Shown: one piece after another, positions 1 to 6,914 of the stretch
Numbering within the stretch: the stretch's first letter is position 1
How the letters are laid out: every line of letters begins with the position of its first letter
DNA from: an uncultured Spirochaetota bacterium
GTDB taxonomy: Bacteria > Spirochaetota > UBA4802 > UBA5368
Assembly (NCBI GenBank): GCA_937864375.1
Contig: CALMJO010000254.1
Location: 1 to 12,913 of the forward strand
DNA length: 12,913 bases
Reading direction: 5' to 3'
Made by a program: the position numbers and the translations under genes
Notes under the pieces: generated by a model
Seen by the model: only the letters and a program-made list of their open reading frames with translations
The model's database searches: none
What the model was told of the DNA's origin: nothing

Positions 1-1196
1 CCCATGTCCCCTGTGTGGAAAAAGCCCCGCGCATCGAAGGCGCGCGCATCCTCGTCGGGACGGTTCCAGTATCCCTTCATGACGGGCGCGCCCTTCACCG
101 CAATCTCGCCACGCTGCCCCCGCGGAAGGATATTCCCGCCCGGGTCCATGATCGCGAGCTCAACCTCGTCCATGGGGAGCCCCACGCTCGTGCGGAGCTT
201 TTCCTCTCCATGTTCGGGAAGGGTGAAGGTGATCGCGCCGCTCACCTCGGTGAGCCCGTAGGCGTTGCGCGGCAGCACGTGCATGCGCTCCCTGATGCGC
301 GCGATGAGATCGGACGGGCATGACTGGCCGGAGACGATCGCGATCCTCACCGACGAGAGGTCGTAGCGGTCGATTGATGGGCTCATGAGCTCCAGCGCGT
401 ACTGCGCGGGCACCTGGCCGATGACCGCGACCCGTTCGCGCTCGATCACGGCAAGCGTCTCGTCGGGAACGAAGGCGTCCATGAGTACGAGCTTGTTTCC
501 CAGGGAGAGGCAGCTCATCACGGCCATCACCGCGCCGCCCACGTGGTTGAGCGGGACGTTCAACAGCACCGAGTCGCCCTGCCGCGCGCCCGAGGAGCGC
601 AGCATCCCCTGCGCGTACGAGAGCAGGTTCGCGTGGCTGAGCATCGCTGCCTTGGGCACGCCCGTCGTCCCCGAGGTGTAGAGGAGGATCACCGTGTCAT
701 CGGCCGTCACTGCGCGCCCCGCGTCCTCGGGGAACGGGTCTGGTTCGCCGATGAATTCTTCCCAGGGAATCAAGCCCCCCTCCGCCGCAGCGCCGTCAAG
801 GACGACGACCGTCTGCAGCGAGGGAAGCTCATCCCGTACCGCCGCTAAGTTCGCAAGAAAATCAATTCCCGAAAACCCCGGCATGGTGAAGAGGATCTTT
901 ATCCCGGCGTCGTTGACGACGAACCTGATCTCCGGCGGCGTGAAGCGCCAGCTCACCGGCACTGCGACGGCCCCGATCTTCGCGGCGGCCATGTAGATGA
1001 AGAGGAACTCGGGCCTGGAGGAGCAGTAGATTCCCACCCGGTCACCGCGCCCGACTCCCGCGTCGAGAAGTCCCGCCGCGACGCGATCCGACGCACGATG
1101 GTACTCCCCGTAGCTTACCCTCGTGTCCTTGAACACGATCGCGTCGGCGCCCGGATTTTCCCGCGCGTGCCGTGCAAGCAGCTCACCGATCAGCAT
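1..1196 (-). CDS. Acyl-CoA synthetase (AMP-forming, ANL superfamily), C-terminus cut by window edge
   Basis: Adenylate-forming enzyme that would activate a carboxylic acid with ATP and pass it to CoA. The visible 398 residues are the large N-terminal domain. The ATP-binding loop YTSGTTGVPK lies at residues 173-182, the adenine-contact motif YGLTE at 313-317, and FHTGDM at 393-398, where the window ends. About 100-120 residues, the C-terminal lid, are missing compared with the usual 500-520. The ATG at 1196 follows GGAGGT with a 5-base gap, which fixes the start. The gene lies 61 bases behind the DUF362-ferredoxin gene on the same strand, so it may be the last member of that operon or have its own promoter in the AT-rich gap. 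The family is certain. The substrate (fatty, aromatic or other acid) is not readable; the general look is of a medium/long-chain fatty acid ligase. Confidence 0.93.
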   Translation of the reverse strand, partial: MLIGELLARHARENPGADAIVFKDTRVSYGEYHRASDRVAAGLLDAGVGRGDRVGIYCSSRPEFLFIYMAAAKIGAVAVPVSWRFTPPEIRFVVNDAGIKILFTMPGFSGIDFLANLAAVRDELPSLQTVVVLDGAAAEGGLIPWEEFIGEPDPFPEDAGRAVTADDTVILLYTSGTTGVPKAAMLSHANLLSYAQGMLRSSGARQGDSVLLNVPLNHVGGAVMAVMSCLSLGNKLVLMDAFVPDETLAVIERERVAVIGQVPAQYALELMSPSIDRYDLSSVRIAIVSGQSCPSDLIARIRERMHVLPRNAYGLTEVSGAITFTLPEHGEEKLRTSVGLPMDEVELAIMDPGGNILPRGQRGEIAVKGAPVMKGYWNRPDEDARAFDARGFFHTGDM

Positions 1197-1257
1197 GAAT
1201 GACCTCCTCGTCCAGATCTATATATTCTGCATAACGGTATATTCGCGCCCCGCCCGG

Positions 1258-2412
1258 TCACCGCCTCTTCCCGCCAAGAGCCCGCCGGATGAGGGGGAAC
1301 TTAAGCTCGATCGCGCCCGCGGGACAGAGCTCCTGGCAGCAGTAGCACCGGATGCAGGTTTTGTAATTGTGCGCGGGCGGCCTCTTTTTGTCGCCGCCGA
1401 ACCAGTCGACGGACTTGGGGACCGCGGGGCACACCTGCACGCACACGCCGCAGGCGACGCATTTTTCCGGGATGATGTACGGTTTGGGCACGAGTCGGTT
1501 GCCCAGGAATCGCATGAGTCCCCGGGCGCGGAAGGGCTTCAGCGGCGCGCGGTCGATGTTGAAATCGGGGCACAGGAAGCCCTCGAATGCGTCTCCCGCG
1601 AGCTCGATCTCGTCCTTTATCCAGGTGCCCATTCCCGCCGCGTAGCCGTATTTTACCGTGGGGACGTATTCCGGGTTCACACCGATCATGCGGCAAACGG
1701 TCGCGTCCAGGGCGATCGGGTCCTCGGAGAAGAGCAGCACGTTCATCTTCCTGGGCTTGCCCCCGCGCGGACCGTTTCCTTCCATCGCGACGATCCCGTC
1801 CATGACGTAGAAAGCCGGGTTCACGAAGCCGTTCAGGTCCACGAGCATCTGCGCGAAATGGTTGGCGTCGGGCAGCTTGATGTGGTACTCGCCCTTGCGC
1901 ACGCCCGGTACGCAGCCGAACTGGTTCTTCACGCAGCCCGAAAATTTTTCAAAGCCGTGGGTCTTGAGCTTGGGAATGCTCACGACGACGTCGCTGTCCA
2001 GGACCGCCTTCGCGACCAGGAACTTTTTATTTTGGACGCCCTTCTCGTGGAACACCTCTACCGCGGTGTCAAAGTCGACAGCGGACACGCCCAGCTCCTT
2101 GGCGACGGCGAGGATCCCGCACTTGCGCGCGGCGCCAATGGTGCTTCCCACCGCCGGCGAATCGCCGTAGCTCAGGAGCGCGCCGGTCGCTCCGGCGATC
2201 TCCGCCACGGCCCGGAAGACGGCGTGATGAGTGTTCACCGCCTTTTCCGGGGCATCCCCCACCAGGAGGTTGGGCTTGAGGAGCACCCGCTGCCCCTTCT
2301 TCATGAAGCGGCCAATCCCGCCCAGAAGCGCGAGGCCGCGCTCCACGGCTCGGCGCACCTCCGGATAGTCGTAGCTTTCGCAGCGGACGAGCGCCACCCT
2401 GGACTTTCGCAT
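1258..2412 (-). CDS. DUF362 domain protein with C-terminal 2[4Fe-4S] ferredoxin
   Basis: Residues about 1-300 form a DUF362 domain, shown by VLLKPNLL (43-50), THHA (61-64), YGDSP (82-86), IPKLKTH (146-152) and the following VKNQFG (161-166). Residues 315-370 carry two [4Fe-4S] motifs: C318/C321/C324/C328, and C353/C356/C359/C363 with an extra C358. At 384 residues it has the usual length of the ferredoxin-fused members. The biochemical role of DUF362 is not established to my knowledge; the ferredoxin tail implies electron transfer. An ATG (2412) directly follows a GTG (2415). AAGGAG lies 9 bases before the ATG and 6 before the GTG, so either could start. The gene follows the membrane-protein gene by about 20 bases and is very likely co-transcribed with it and the two ferredoxin-like genes further upstream. 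Confidence 0.92.
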   Translation of the reverse strand: MRKSRVALVRCESYDYPEVRRAVERGLALLGGIGRFMKKGQRVLLKPNLLVGDAPEKAVNTHHAVFRAVAEIAGATGALLSYGDSPAVGSTIGAARKCGILAVAKELGVSAVDFDTAVEVFHEKGVQNKKFLVAKAVLDSDVVVSIPKLKTHGFEKFSGCVKNQFGCVPGVRKGEYHIKLPDANHFAQMLVDLNGFVNPAFYVMDGIVAMEGNGPRGGKPRKMNVLLFSEDPIALDATVCRMIGVNPEYVPTVKYGYAAGMGTWIKDEIELAGDAFEGFLCPDFNIDRAPLKPFRARGLMRFLGNRLVPKPYIIPEKCVACGVCVQVCPAVPKSVDWFGGDKKRPPAHNYKTCIRCYCCQELCPAGAIELKFPLIRRALGGKRR

Positions 2413-2431
2413 CACCGGCCGCTCCTTGCGT

Positions 2432-3103
2432 CTAACGCAGAATTCTCTCGACGAGGAAGAAGAAGAGGGCCAGGTTTCCCAGGTAGAACGCCATGACGCA
2501 GAACGCGGCGGGCAGCTTTACCCGGAGGCCCTTCCCCCGAACGCGATCATACATCCAGTACGCGGAAAGGCCAAGCAGTATTTCGGGGACGATCACATAG
2601 AGCGCCGTGTGGCCTAACGTGCGCACTCCCGTCGCGTACCACGAGGGGATCATCCACACGGTCTCCTCGGACATGCCGAACACCAGGAGCGACGCGATCG
2701 CCGCCGCCACGTATCCCGCGCGCGTGGAAACGCGCTCCGCCGCGCGCCTCCCGGCGAAGATGACGCACACCAGGGGAATGGACCACAGTCCCGCCATGTA
2801 GCCGGATACGGTACCGATCTTCGGGAAGCCGTCGGGCGGGAAGACGAGGATGCCGAGCTCCGCGGACAAAAACCAGTCGGGAAAAACCTGGAAGGCGCTC
2901 GTGACGAAGGCGAAGGCCCAGAGGTCCACCCACCAGCGATGACCCCGCCTGATCGCGGTGAAGGGAAACGCGACGAGGTAGAGCGCGGTGAGCGCGGCCA
3001 TGCGCGGCCCGGCCTGTACGGCAAGGGGCGCCGCGAGCACCGCGACGCAGAGAAGGGCGAATACCAGGTGAAAGGCCAGGAAATCTTTTTCCTCGCGGCT
3101 CAT
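2432..3103 (-). CDS. Uncharacterised polytopic membrane protein in the iron-sulfur operon
   Basis: A 223-residue hydrophobic protein with about seven predicted membrane segments, near residues 10-30, 34-51, 60-76, 100-118, 128-146, 164-184 and 197-217. I do not recognise the family. Possible functional residues in or next to the membrane are the pair E146/E147 in MSEETVW, E174 in VPEILLG, H55, H165 and the loop FPPDGFPKIG (88-97). There is no cysteine cluster, so it is not itself an iron-sulfur protein. The ATG (3103) overlaps the stop of the upstream ferredoxin-like gene as ATGA and has GGGGAGG about six bases before it, so translation is probably coupled. Its position between two ferredoxin-like genes and a DUF362-ferredoxin gene suggests a membrane anchor or quinone- or lipid-facing partner. 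That is inference from context only. Confidence 0.85.
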   Translation of the reverse strand: MSREEKDFLAFHLVFALLCVAVLAAPLAVQAGPRMAALTALYLVAFPFTAIRRGHRWWVDLWAFAFVTSAFQVFPDWFLSAELGILVFPPDGFPKIGTVSGYMAGLWSIPLVCVIFAGRRAAERVSTRAGYVAAAIASLLVFGMSEETVWMIPSWYATGVRTLGHTALYVIVPEILLGLSAYWMYDRVRGKGLRVKLPAAFCVMAFYLGNLALFFFLVERILR

Positions 3104-3969
3104 TGAACGCCTCCCCGCCGCTCGGCGCCCTGCGCCCCCATGCCTTTTAGGGGCAGGTCCGACATCTCGCGCACGCGCGCCAGGAGCTGTTGATAGAGCA
3201 TCTCCTCGTTTTCAATTGTCATGGCGACCGCGCCCTCCGGGCACACCTCGGCGCAGCGACCGCAGCCGGCGCATGATTCGGAGAACGTCGCCTTTTCGTC
3301 GCGCACCTCGATCGCGGCGAGGAAGCACGCGTTCGCGCACGTCCCGCAGCCGGTGCACTTCTTCGCGTCCACCGCGAGCGTTATGCCGGGAAGCCTCCTG
3401 TACGCGCGCTCCAGGGACGGGCCGCGGTGCTTCATGTGGGTGCGGTAGAGGCAGCTTGCGTCGTCGCAGAAGCAGATGAACATGAGGTCGCGAAAGCGCG
3501 TCCAGAACGCGACGGGGTCGATCCACACGTGGGCGACGTTGGCGACCAGCCCCTCGCGCGCCGCGCGGTCCACGTGCGCGATCGCCCCGGCCGTGTCCAC
3601 GAAGCGCCCGTGGCTCGGGTGCATCCGCGCGGAGGCGGGACCCAGAACCATGCATCCCAGGTCGCGCGGCGGCGCGTTCACGCGGTCGTGCGCGCGGCAG
3701 ATGCACTCGCCCAGGATGAACTTCTCGTCCACGTCGGCGAGGAGCCGATGGAGGATCCTGCGCGGGAGCGCGGCGCTTTTTGGCGTGTCGAGCTTCACGT
3801 TGATGGGGACCGAGGTGAGCTCGTTGAAGGGCCGCGCGAAGAACGGATAGATGAGCCACTTGAGGAGGGGCGCGTTCGAAAGCCTCTTTCCCGCGATCAT
3901 GAGCGGCCAGAAGATCCGCACCGAGGTGCGCACCATCGACTTCGTGGGCCCGTATTTCAGGATGTTCAT
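3100..3969 (-). CDS. Ferredoxin-like 2[4Fe-4S] protein with CxCR N-terminal domain, diverged paralogue
   Basis: A 289-residue protein in three parts. A hydrophobic N-terminal segment (about 15-45) is followed by a cysteine-bearing middle domain with CICR at 89-92, C106, and C166/C168/C173. The C-terminal 2[4Fe-4S] ferredoxin has C205/C208/C211/C215 and C233/C236/C239/C243. It is clearly a paralogue of the protein encoded just upstream: the eight ferredoxin cysteines sit at identical residue numbers and both share a PFF...N...PIN stretch. The dense CHCCRCCC run of the paralogue is reduced here to CFCDDASC, so an extra cluster may be lost or changed. The chosen ATG (3969) has GGGAGG four bases before it; an upstream GTG at 4008 would add 13 residues. 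The role is presumably electron transfer at the membrane; the partner is unknown. Confidence 0.9.
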   Translation of the reverse strand: MNILKYGPTKSMVRTSVRIFWPLMIAGKRLSNAPLLKWLIYPFFARPFNELTSVPINVKLDTPKSAALPRRILHRLLADVDEKFILGECICRAHDRVNAPPRDLGCMVLGPASARMHPSHGRFVDTAGAIAHVDRAAREGLVANVAHVWIDPVAFWTRFRDLMFICFCDDASCLYRTHMKHRGPSLERAYRRLPGITLAVDAKKCTGCGTCANACFLAAIEVRDEKATFSESCAGCGRCAEVCPEGAVAMTIENEEMLYQQLLARVREMSDLPLKGMGAQGAERRGGVQ

Positions 3970-4009
3970 CCCGCCTCCCTTTCGCCGCGCGGTGAACCGC
4001 GCAGCCACG

Positions 4010-4831
4010 TTATGTGTAGTTGACGTTCGCGTTTATGCGGCCATGTATCTCGGCTATCGCCGCCTCGACGCTGGCGACATGCGGCGTGATGGCGCCGTGC
4101 GGGCATGCCGTCGCGCATTGCCCGCAGCCCTTGCATTTCTCCCCGTCGATGCGCGCGTGCCCGTCCACCGTGATCGCGCCCATGAAGCACCCGGCGGCGC
4201 AGGTGCCGCAGGCCGCGCAGCGCGCGGCATCCACCCGCATGGTGAAACCGGCTAGCCGCTTTATTGAGGCCGCGGCCTGATCCGGCAGGTACTTCCCGGA
4301 GTTCAGTATGGTGCAGCAGCAGCGGCAGCAGTGGCAGATGGTGAGGAGCCTCCCCCGGTCCCTCACGCCCCAGATGAGGTTGTCGAGCTTCACGCGGCCC
4401 ACCATGGGGATGAGCCCGTCGGCGAGGGTGCGGTCGAGGTGCTGGATCGCCTCCTCCGCGGACACGTGCCGCGCGATGCGCGGGTCGATCTCCGCGGCGC
4501 CGTCGCCCACGAGGGTGCATCCGCAGGTGACCGGGTGCTGTCTGCACTTCCGGTCGTCCCTGCACGTGCAGCGGTTGATGATGACGCGGTGCGACGCGCG
4601 CCTGAGGATCTCCTCGACGATCTGCCGCGGAAGAAAGCTCGAGCCGGCTCCCTGCACCTCCCGGTTGATGGGGATGTAGCTTACGTTGAGGTTCTTTTTG
4701 GAAAAAAACGGGAGCGCTGCCGCGGCGATGAGCCTTCCTACTACTGGAAGCCTCGTCGCGCGGGCCGAGAGCCAGGTGACTGGCCAGATTACCGCGAGGG
4801 CGTGGAGCCACCATGAGGGACGGCGTGACAT
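4010..4831 (-). CDS. Cysteine-rich 2[4Fe-4S] ferredoxin-like protein with CxCR and CHCCRCCC motifs
   Basis: A 273-residue protein with a hydrophobic, tryptophan-rich N-terminus (about 7-42, a likely membrane anchor). The middle domain carries CTCR (88-91), C96, C103, C105 and the unusual run CHCCRCCC (166-173). The C-terminal ferredoxin has C205/C208/C211/C215 and C233/C236/C239/C243. Proteins with an N-terminal CxCR...C motif, a CxCCxCCC run and a terminal dicluster ferredoxin recur in anaerobic bacteria and are annotated only as 4Fe-4S binding proteins, as far as I recall. Besides the two ordinary clusters, the ten extra cysteines could hold at least one more metal centre. ATG 4831 has GAGAGG seven bases before it. 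It is the first gene of the probable four-gene operon ending at 1258, with 40 bases to its paralogue. Confidence 0.91.
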   Translation of the reverse strand: MSRRPSWWLHALAVIWPVTWLSARATRLPVVGRLIAAAALPFFSKKNLNVSYIPINREVQGAGSSFLPRQIVEEILRRASHRVIINRCTCRDDRKCRQHPVTCGCTLVGDGAAEIDPRIARHVSAEEAIQHLDRTLADGLIPMVGRVKLDNLIWGVRDRGRLLTICHCCRCCCTILNSGKYLPDQAAASIKRLAGFTMRVDAARCAACGTCAAGCFMGAITVDGHARIDGEKCKGCGQCATACPHGAITPHVASVEAAIAEIHGRINANVNYT

Positions 4832-4887
4832 GGGTTTACCTCTCGTGAGCCGGGTTTCGCGGCATGAGGCCGCCGCATCTGCGCCCT

Positions 4888-4916
4888 ACTATCCTCTATT
4901 GAAAGCTCCCTGTCGA
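4888..4916 (-). promoter_or_regulatory. Candidate sigma-70 promoter of the iron-sulfur operon
   Basis: On the minus strand TCGACA (4916-4911) and GATAGT (4893-4888) are separated by 17 bases, a fair match to -35 and -10 boxes. They lie in the 104-base gap between the AraC-type regulator and the first ferredoxin-like gene. Just upstream and touching the -35 is a direct repeat CCCGGT (4934-4929 and 4921-4916, 13-base period), a possible activator site. Predicted by eye only. Confidence 0.4.
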
Positions 4917-4935
4917 CCGGGTATATAAACCGGGA

Positions 4936-6036
4936 CTACTTTTTTTCGCGGCCCTCTCCCGCTTCCTGCCGCCTCCGGTATTCCTGGGGCGTCATTCCCG
5001 TTGCCGCCGAGAAGGCGGAGTAGTAGGCCGACTTGGAATTGAATCCCACCGACATGCCCACGGCCAGCGCCGTGAGCCCGCCGTCATGTTCGAGCAGGCG
5101 CCGGGCCTCGTCCACCCTGAATGCGTTGACGTACCCCTTGAAGCCCGTTCCCAGCCGCGCGTTCAGGAGCTCGGAGAGCTGGTGGACCGTCACCCCCAGC
5201 CTCCCGGCGAGGTTAGCGAGCGTGAGGCCCTCGTCCAGGTAAATGCGCTCCTCTTCCATGATGCTCCGAAGCCGCGCGAGAAGCGATTCGGCGTCCAGCC
5301 TCGCGATGAGCGAACGGGCGTACTTCCGCTTGAGCTCGCGCCTGAACAGGAGCAGCACCTCCGGGAGCCTGTAGCCTATAAGGTACCAGCCCGCCATCTG
5401 GAGCGCGAAAAGCACGAACCCGGCCTTTTCAAGGGAGGCGTCGCCCAGGACGTATGCCAGGAGGATCAGGAGGATCGATACGACGGGCACTATGTAGGTC
5501 ACGAGGACCCAGCGGGCGACAAGCGGCATCTCGCGGATCGCCCATGTGCGAAACACGAACACGAAAAACTCCGCGAAGAAGCCCAGGAGCATGACGAGCC
5601 CGCCGATCTTGAGCGCGCGCCTCAACCCCCATGCCGGTTCCACGCCCAGCCGCACGAAGTCGCGCGCGGGATCGGGCGTCGCCGCGACAACCGAATAAAG
5701 CTCGAACGCGAGCACCGCAAGCGCGGGGAGGAGCACGAGGAGCGCCCTCCGGTTGCGTGAATTGCCCGCGCGGATCACGTTCCGATAGTGGAGCCAGGTG
5801 AGCGGACCCAGGAGATACCATACCGCATGATGGACCGAGAAGAGCGAGGGAACGTCATAGGCCCACCCCGTCCCGGCGAGCACGTACTGCAGCTGGATGA
5901 CGAGGATGCAGGACAATACCGACGAGAACAGAAGGTTCTCCCTGCGCCTCCGGGGCGCGAGAAACTGCGATGCGATCATGAGGAGGGTGAGCCCCGCACA
6001 GAACAGGACGACCAGGTTGTCTATAGTTATATACAT
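4936..6036 (-). CDS. AraC-family transcription regulator with N-terminal seven-helix membrane domain
   Basis: A 366-residue membrane-bound regulator. About seven hydrophobic segments (near 7-26, 37-55, 67-88, 99-118, 141-163, 176-197, 205-223) lead into a basic linker (RRELKRKYAR, 232-241). A C-terminal AraC DNA-binding domain follows at about 255-356, with LANLAGRLGVT as the first helix-turn-helix and GFNSKSAYYSAF...TGMTPQEYRR as the family signature. It probably senses a membrane or external signal and acts on nearby DNA. ATG 6036 is preferred over an in-frame TTG at 6060, because a good -35/-10 pair (6092-6064) would start transcription near 6057, after the TTG. Neither start has a strong ribosome site. 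The gene lies 104 bases ahead of the iron-sulfur operon on the same strand, which makes that operon the natural target (inference). Confidence 0.93.
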   Translation of the reverse strand: MYITIDNLVVLFCAGLTLLMIASQFLAPRRRRENLLFSSVLSCILVIQLQYVLAGTGWAYDVPSLFSVHHAVWYLLGPLTWLHYRNVIRAGNSRNRRALLVLLPALAVLAFELYSVVAATPDPARDFVRLGVEPAWGLRRALKIGGLVMLLGFFAEFFVFVFRTWAIREMPLVARWVLVTYIVPVVSILLILLAYVLGDASLEKAGFVLFALQMAGWYLIGYRLPEVLLLFRRELKRKYARSLIARLDAESLLARLRSIMEEERIYLDEGLTLANLAGRLGVTVHQLSELLNARLGTGFKGYVNAFRVDEARRLLEHDGGLTALAVGMSVGFNSKSAYYSAFSAATGMTPQEYRRRQEAGEGREKK

Positions 6037-6063
6037 GGGTTCCGACCGGGCCTCTCCCAAAGC

Positions 6064-6092
6064 ATGCTATGGGTGCCCAAGTTTTTTTTCAA
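6064..6092 (-). promoter_or_regulatory. Candidate sigma-70 promoter of the AraC-type regulator
   Basis: On the minus strand TTGAAA (6092-6087) and TAGCAT (6069-6064) are 17 bases apart; the -35 runs into an eight-A tract. Transcription would start near 6057, leaving a leader of about 20 bases before ATG 6036. The -10 box lies within the 8-base palindrome AGCATGCT (6061-6068), which could serve as an operator. Confidence 0.45.
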
Positions 6093-6244
6093 GCCGGATT
6101 ATCGAATCTACCTCGGCGAATCGGAATGCTCGGCTTCGATGATGCCGCGTTATTCCGGATGTGAATCTTTGCTGAAAAATATTCCCGATTTTTGGCGACG
6201 AATTCGTAGATAATCCAGATGGTATTTTCATAAAGGAGACCTTC

Positions 6245-6769
6245 ATGGCCCGGACACCGAAGTTGAAAACATCGCTCAACATGAGCACCCGGACGCTCAC
6301 CGGCATCACCCGGGCGGCTGAACAGCTCGACAGGCCCATGCGGGAGGTCGTGGTCATGCTCCTCAGGAGGATGATGCGCGACGTTGACCGCTTCCAGGGA
6401 GGGTTCACGCTGGTAAAATACCAGGAAAGGCGCCCCAAGAGCGAATGGCATTGCTTCTGCATCGAGTATTATGAGGATGAAAATGAGTTTTTCAATGATC
6501 TGCGCAAGCTTTGCAAGCTATCCATGTCCCGCCTGGTTGCAATCGCGACGAAGCGATATCTATCGGAAATTGTGCAAGGGGAGATGGAAGGAATACTTAA
6601 CTATTTAGGCGTTAATGATTATTTATTCAGACAGCAGACAATCGACGGGCTGCGCGCGTGGATTTTCTGCTGGGGCATCCCAAGAAAGAGGATGCACACC
6701 TACCCGCCGGCAACGATCCTCCGTTATACCAGCGTCAACCGCCCGCCCGGGCGGAAAGCCCGGAATTAA
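6245..6769 (+). CDS. Orphan protein with two ribbon-helix-helix-like units
   Basis: A 174-residue protein of no family I can name with certainty. Residues about 9-48 (LNMST, then TLTGITRAAEQLD and PMREVVVMLLRRMMRDV) have the strand-helix-helix pattern of a ribbon-helix-helix DNA-binding unit. Residues about 68-110 (WHCFCIEYY, then EFFNDLRKLCKLSMSRLVAIATKRYL) repeat the pattern. That would make a single-chain pseudo-dimer, as in the TraY type of relaxosome protein. Residues 125-165 (IFCWGIPRKRM) form an aromatic/basic tail. It loosely recalls small lineage-specific spirochaete families such as DUF1564, which would need a search. ATG 6245 has AAGGAG six bases before it. The gene and its upstream region are more AT-rich than their neighbours, suggesting a separate history. 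It stands alone between divergent and downstream genes. Confidence 0.75.
   Translation: MARTPKLKTSLNMSTRTLTGITRAAEQLDRPMREVVVMLLRRMMRDVDRFQGGFTLVKYQERRPKSEWHCFCIEYYEDENEFFNDLRKLCKLSMSRLVAIATKRYLSEIVQGEMEGILNYLGVNDYLFRQQTIDGLRAWIFCWGIPRKRMHTYPPATILRYTSVNRPPGRKARN
6747..6763 (+). terminator. Hairpin overlapping the stop of the ribbon-helix-helix-like gene
   Basis: CCGGGC (6747-6752) and GCCCGG (6758-6763) form a perfect 6-bp stem with the loop GGAAA, ending four bases before the TAA codon (6767-6769). An AT-rich stretch follows, but there is no clean T run. It could be a weak terminator or a 3'-end stabiliser. Confidence 0.3.
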
Positions 6770-6778
6770 AAATTGATA

Positions 6779-6807
6779 TTGCATTATTTACTGTTATCTG
6801 TCATACT
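6779..6807 (+). promoter_or_regulatory. Candidate promoter of the phosphatase gene
   Basis: TTGCAT (6779-6784) and CATACT (6802-6807) are separated by 17 bases, in an AT-rich island between two GC-rich genes. Transcription would start near 6814, a few bases before the large leader hairpin at 6818-6856. The match is moderate and judged by eye. Confidence 0.33.
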
Positions 6808-6817
6808 GCGCCCATCC

Positions 6818-6856
6818 GGGCAGGTTCGGGCGGCGCGTGCGCCGGGCAACCTGCCC
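6818..6856 (+). promoter_or_regulatory. Strong two-tier stem-loop in the leader of the phosphatase gene
   Basis: GGGCAGGTT (6818-6826) pairs perfectly with AACCTGCCC (6848-6856). Inside, CGGCG (6831-6835) pairs with CGCCG (6840-6844) around CGTG, with a small internal loop between the tiers. No T tract follows, so it is not a classic terminator. It would sit at the very 5' end of the mRNA if the promoter just upstream is right, about 58 bases before the ATG. It may be a stabilising leader structure, a protein-binding site or one copy of a dispersed palindrome. Confidence 0.55.
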
Positions 6857-6914
6857 CAAGCGCTGCAGAGCTCCTTTTGAGGATTAATCCAACTGGAAAA
6901 AGGTTATCAGGTCC

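Noticed and set aside
1123..2496. A 457-codon open frame on the plus strand
   Set aside because: It lies antisense to the DUF362-ferredoxin gene, whose motifs are unmistakable. Long antisense frames are common in GC-rich coding DNA, and the translation matches nothing familiar.
3970..4008. A GTG start at 4008 for the second ferredoxin-like protein
   Set aside because: It would overlap nothing but adds 13 basic residues without a ribosome site. ATG 3969 has GGGAGG just before it and aligns better with the paralogue.
4916..6050. ACCGGG as a specific regulator motif, also seen at 6045-6050
   Set aside because: The hexamer occurs at several other places in this GC-rich window, so repeats of it alone are not evidence of a regulon; only the paired copies at the operon promoter were kept as a weak finding.
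6037..6060. A TTG start at 6060 for the AraC-type regulator
   Set aside because: The best promoter would begin transcription near 6057, after this codon, and no ribosome site precedes it.
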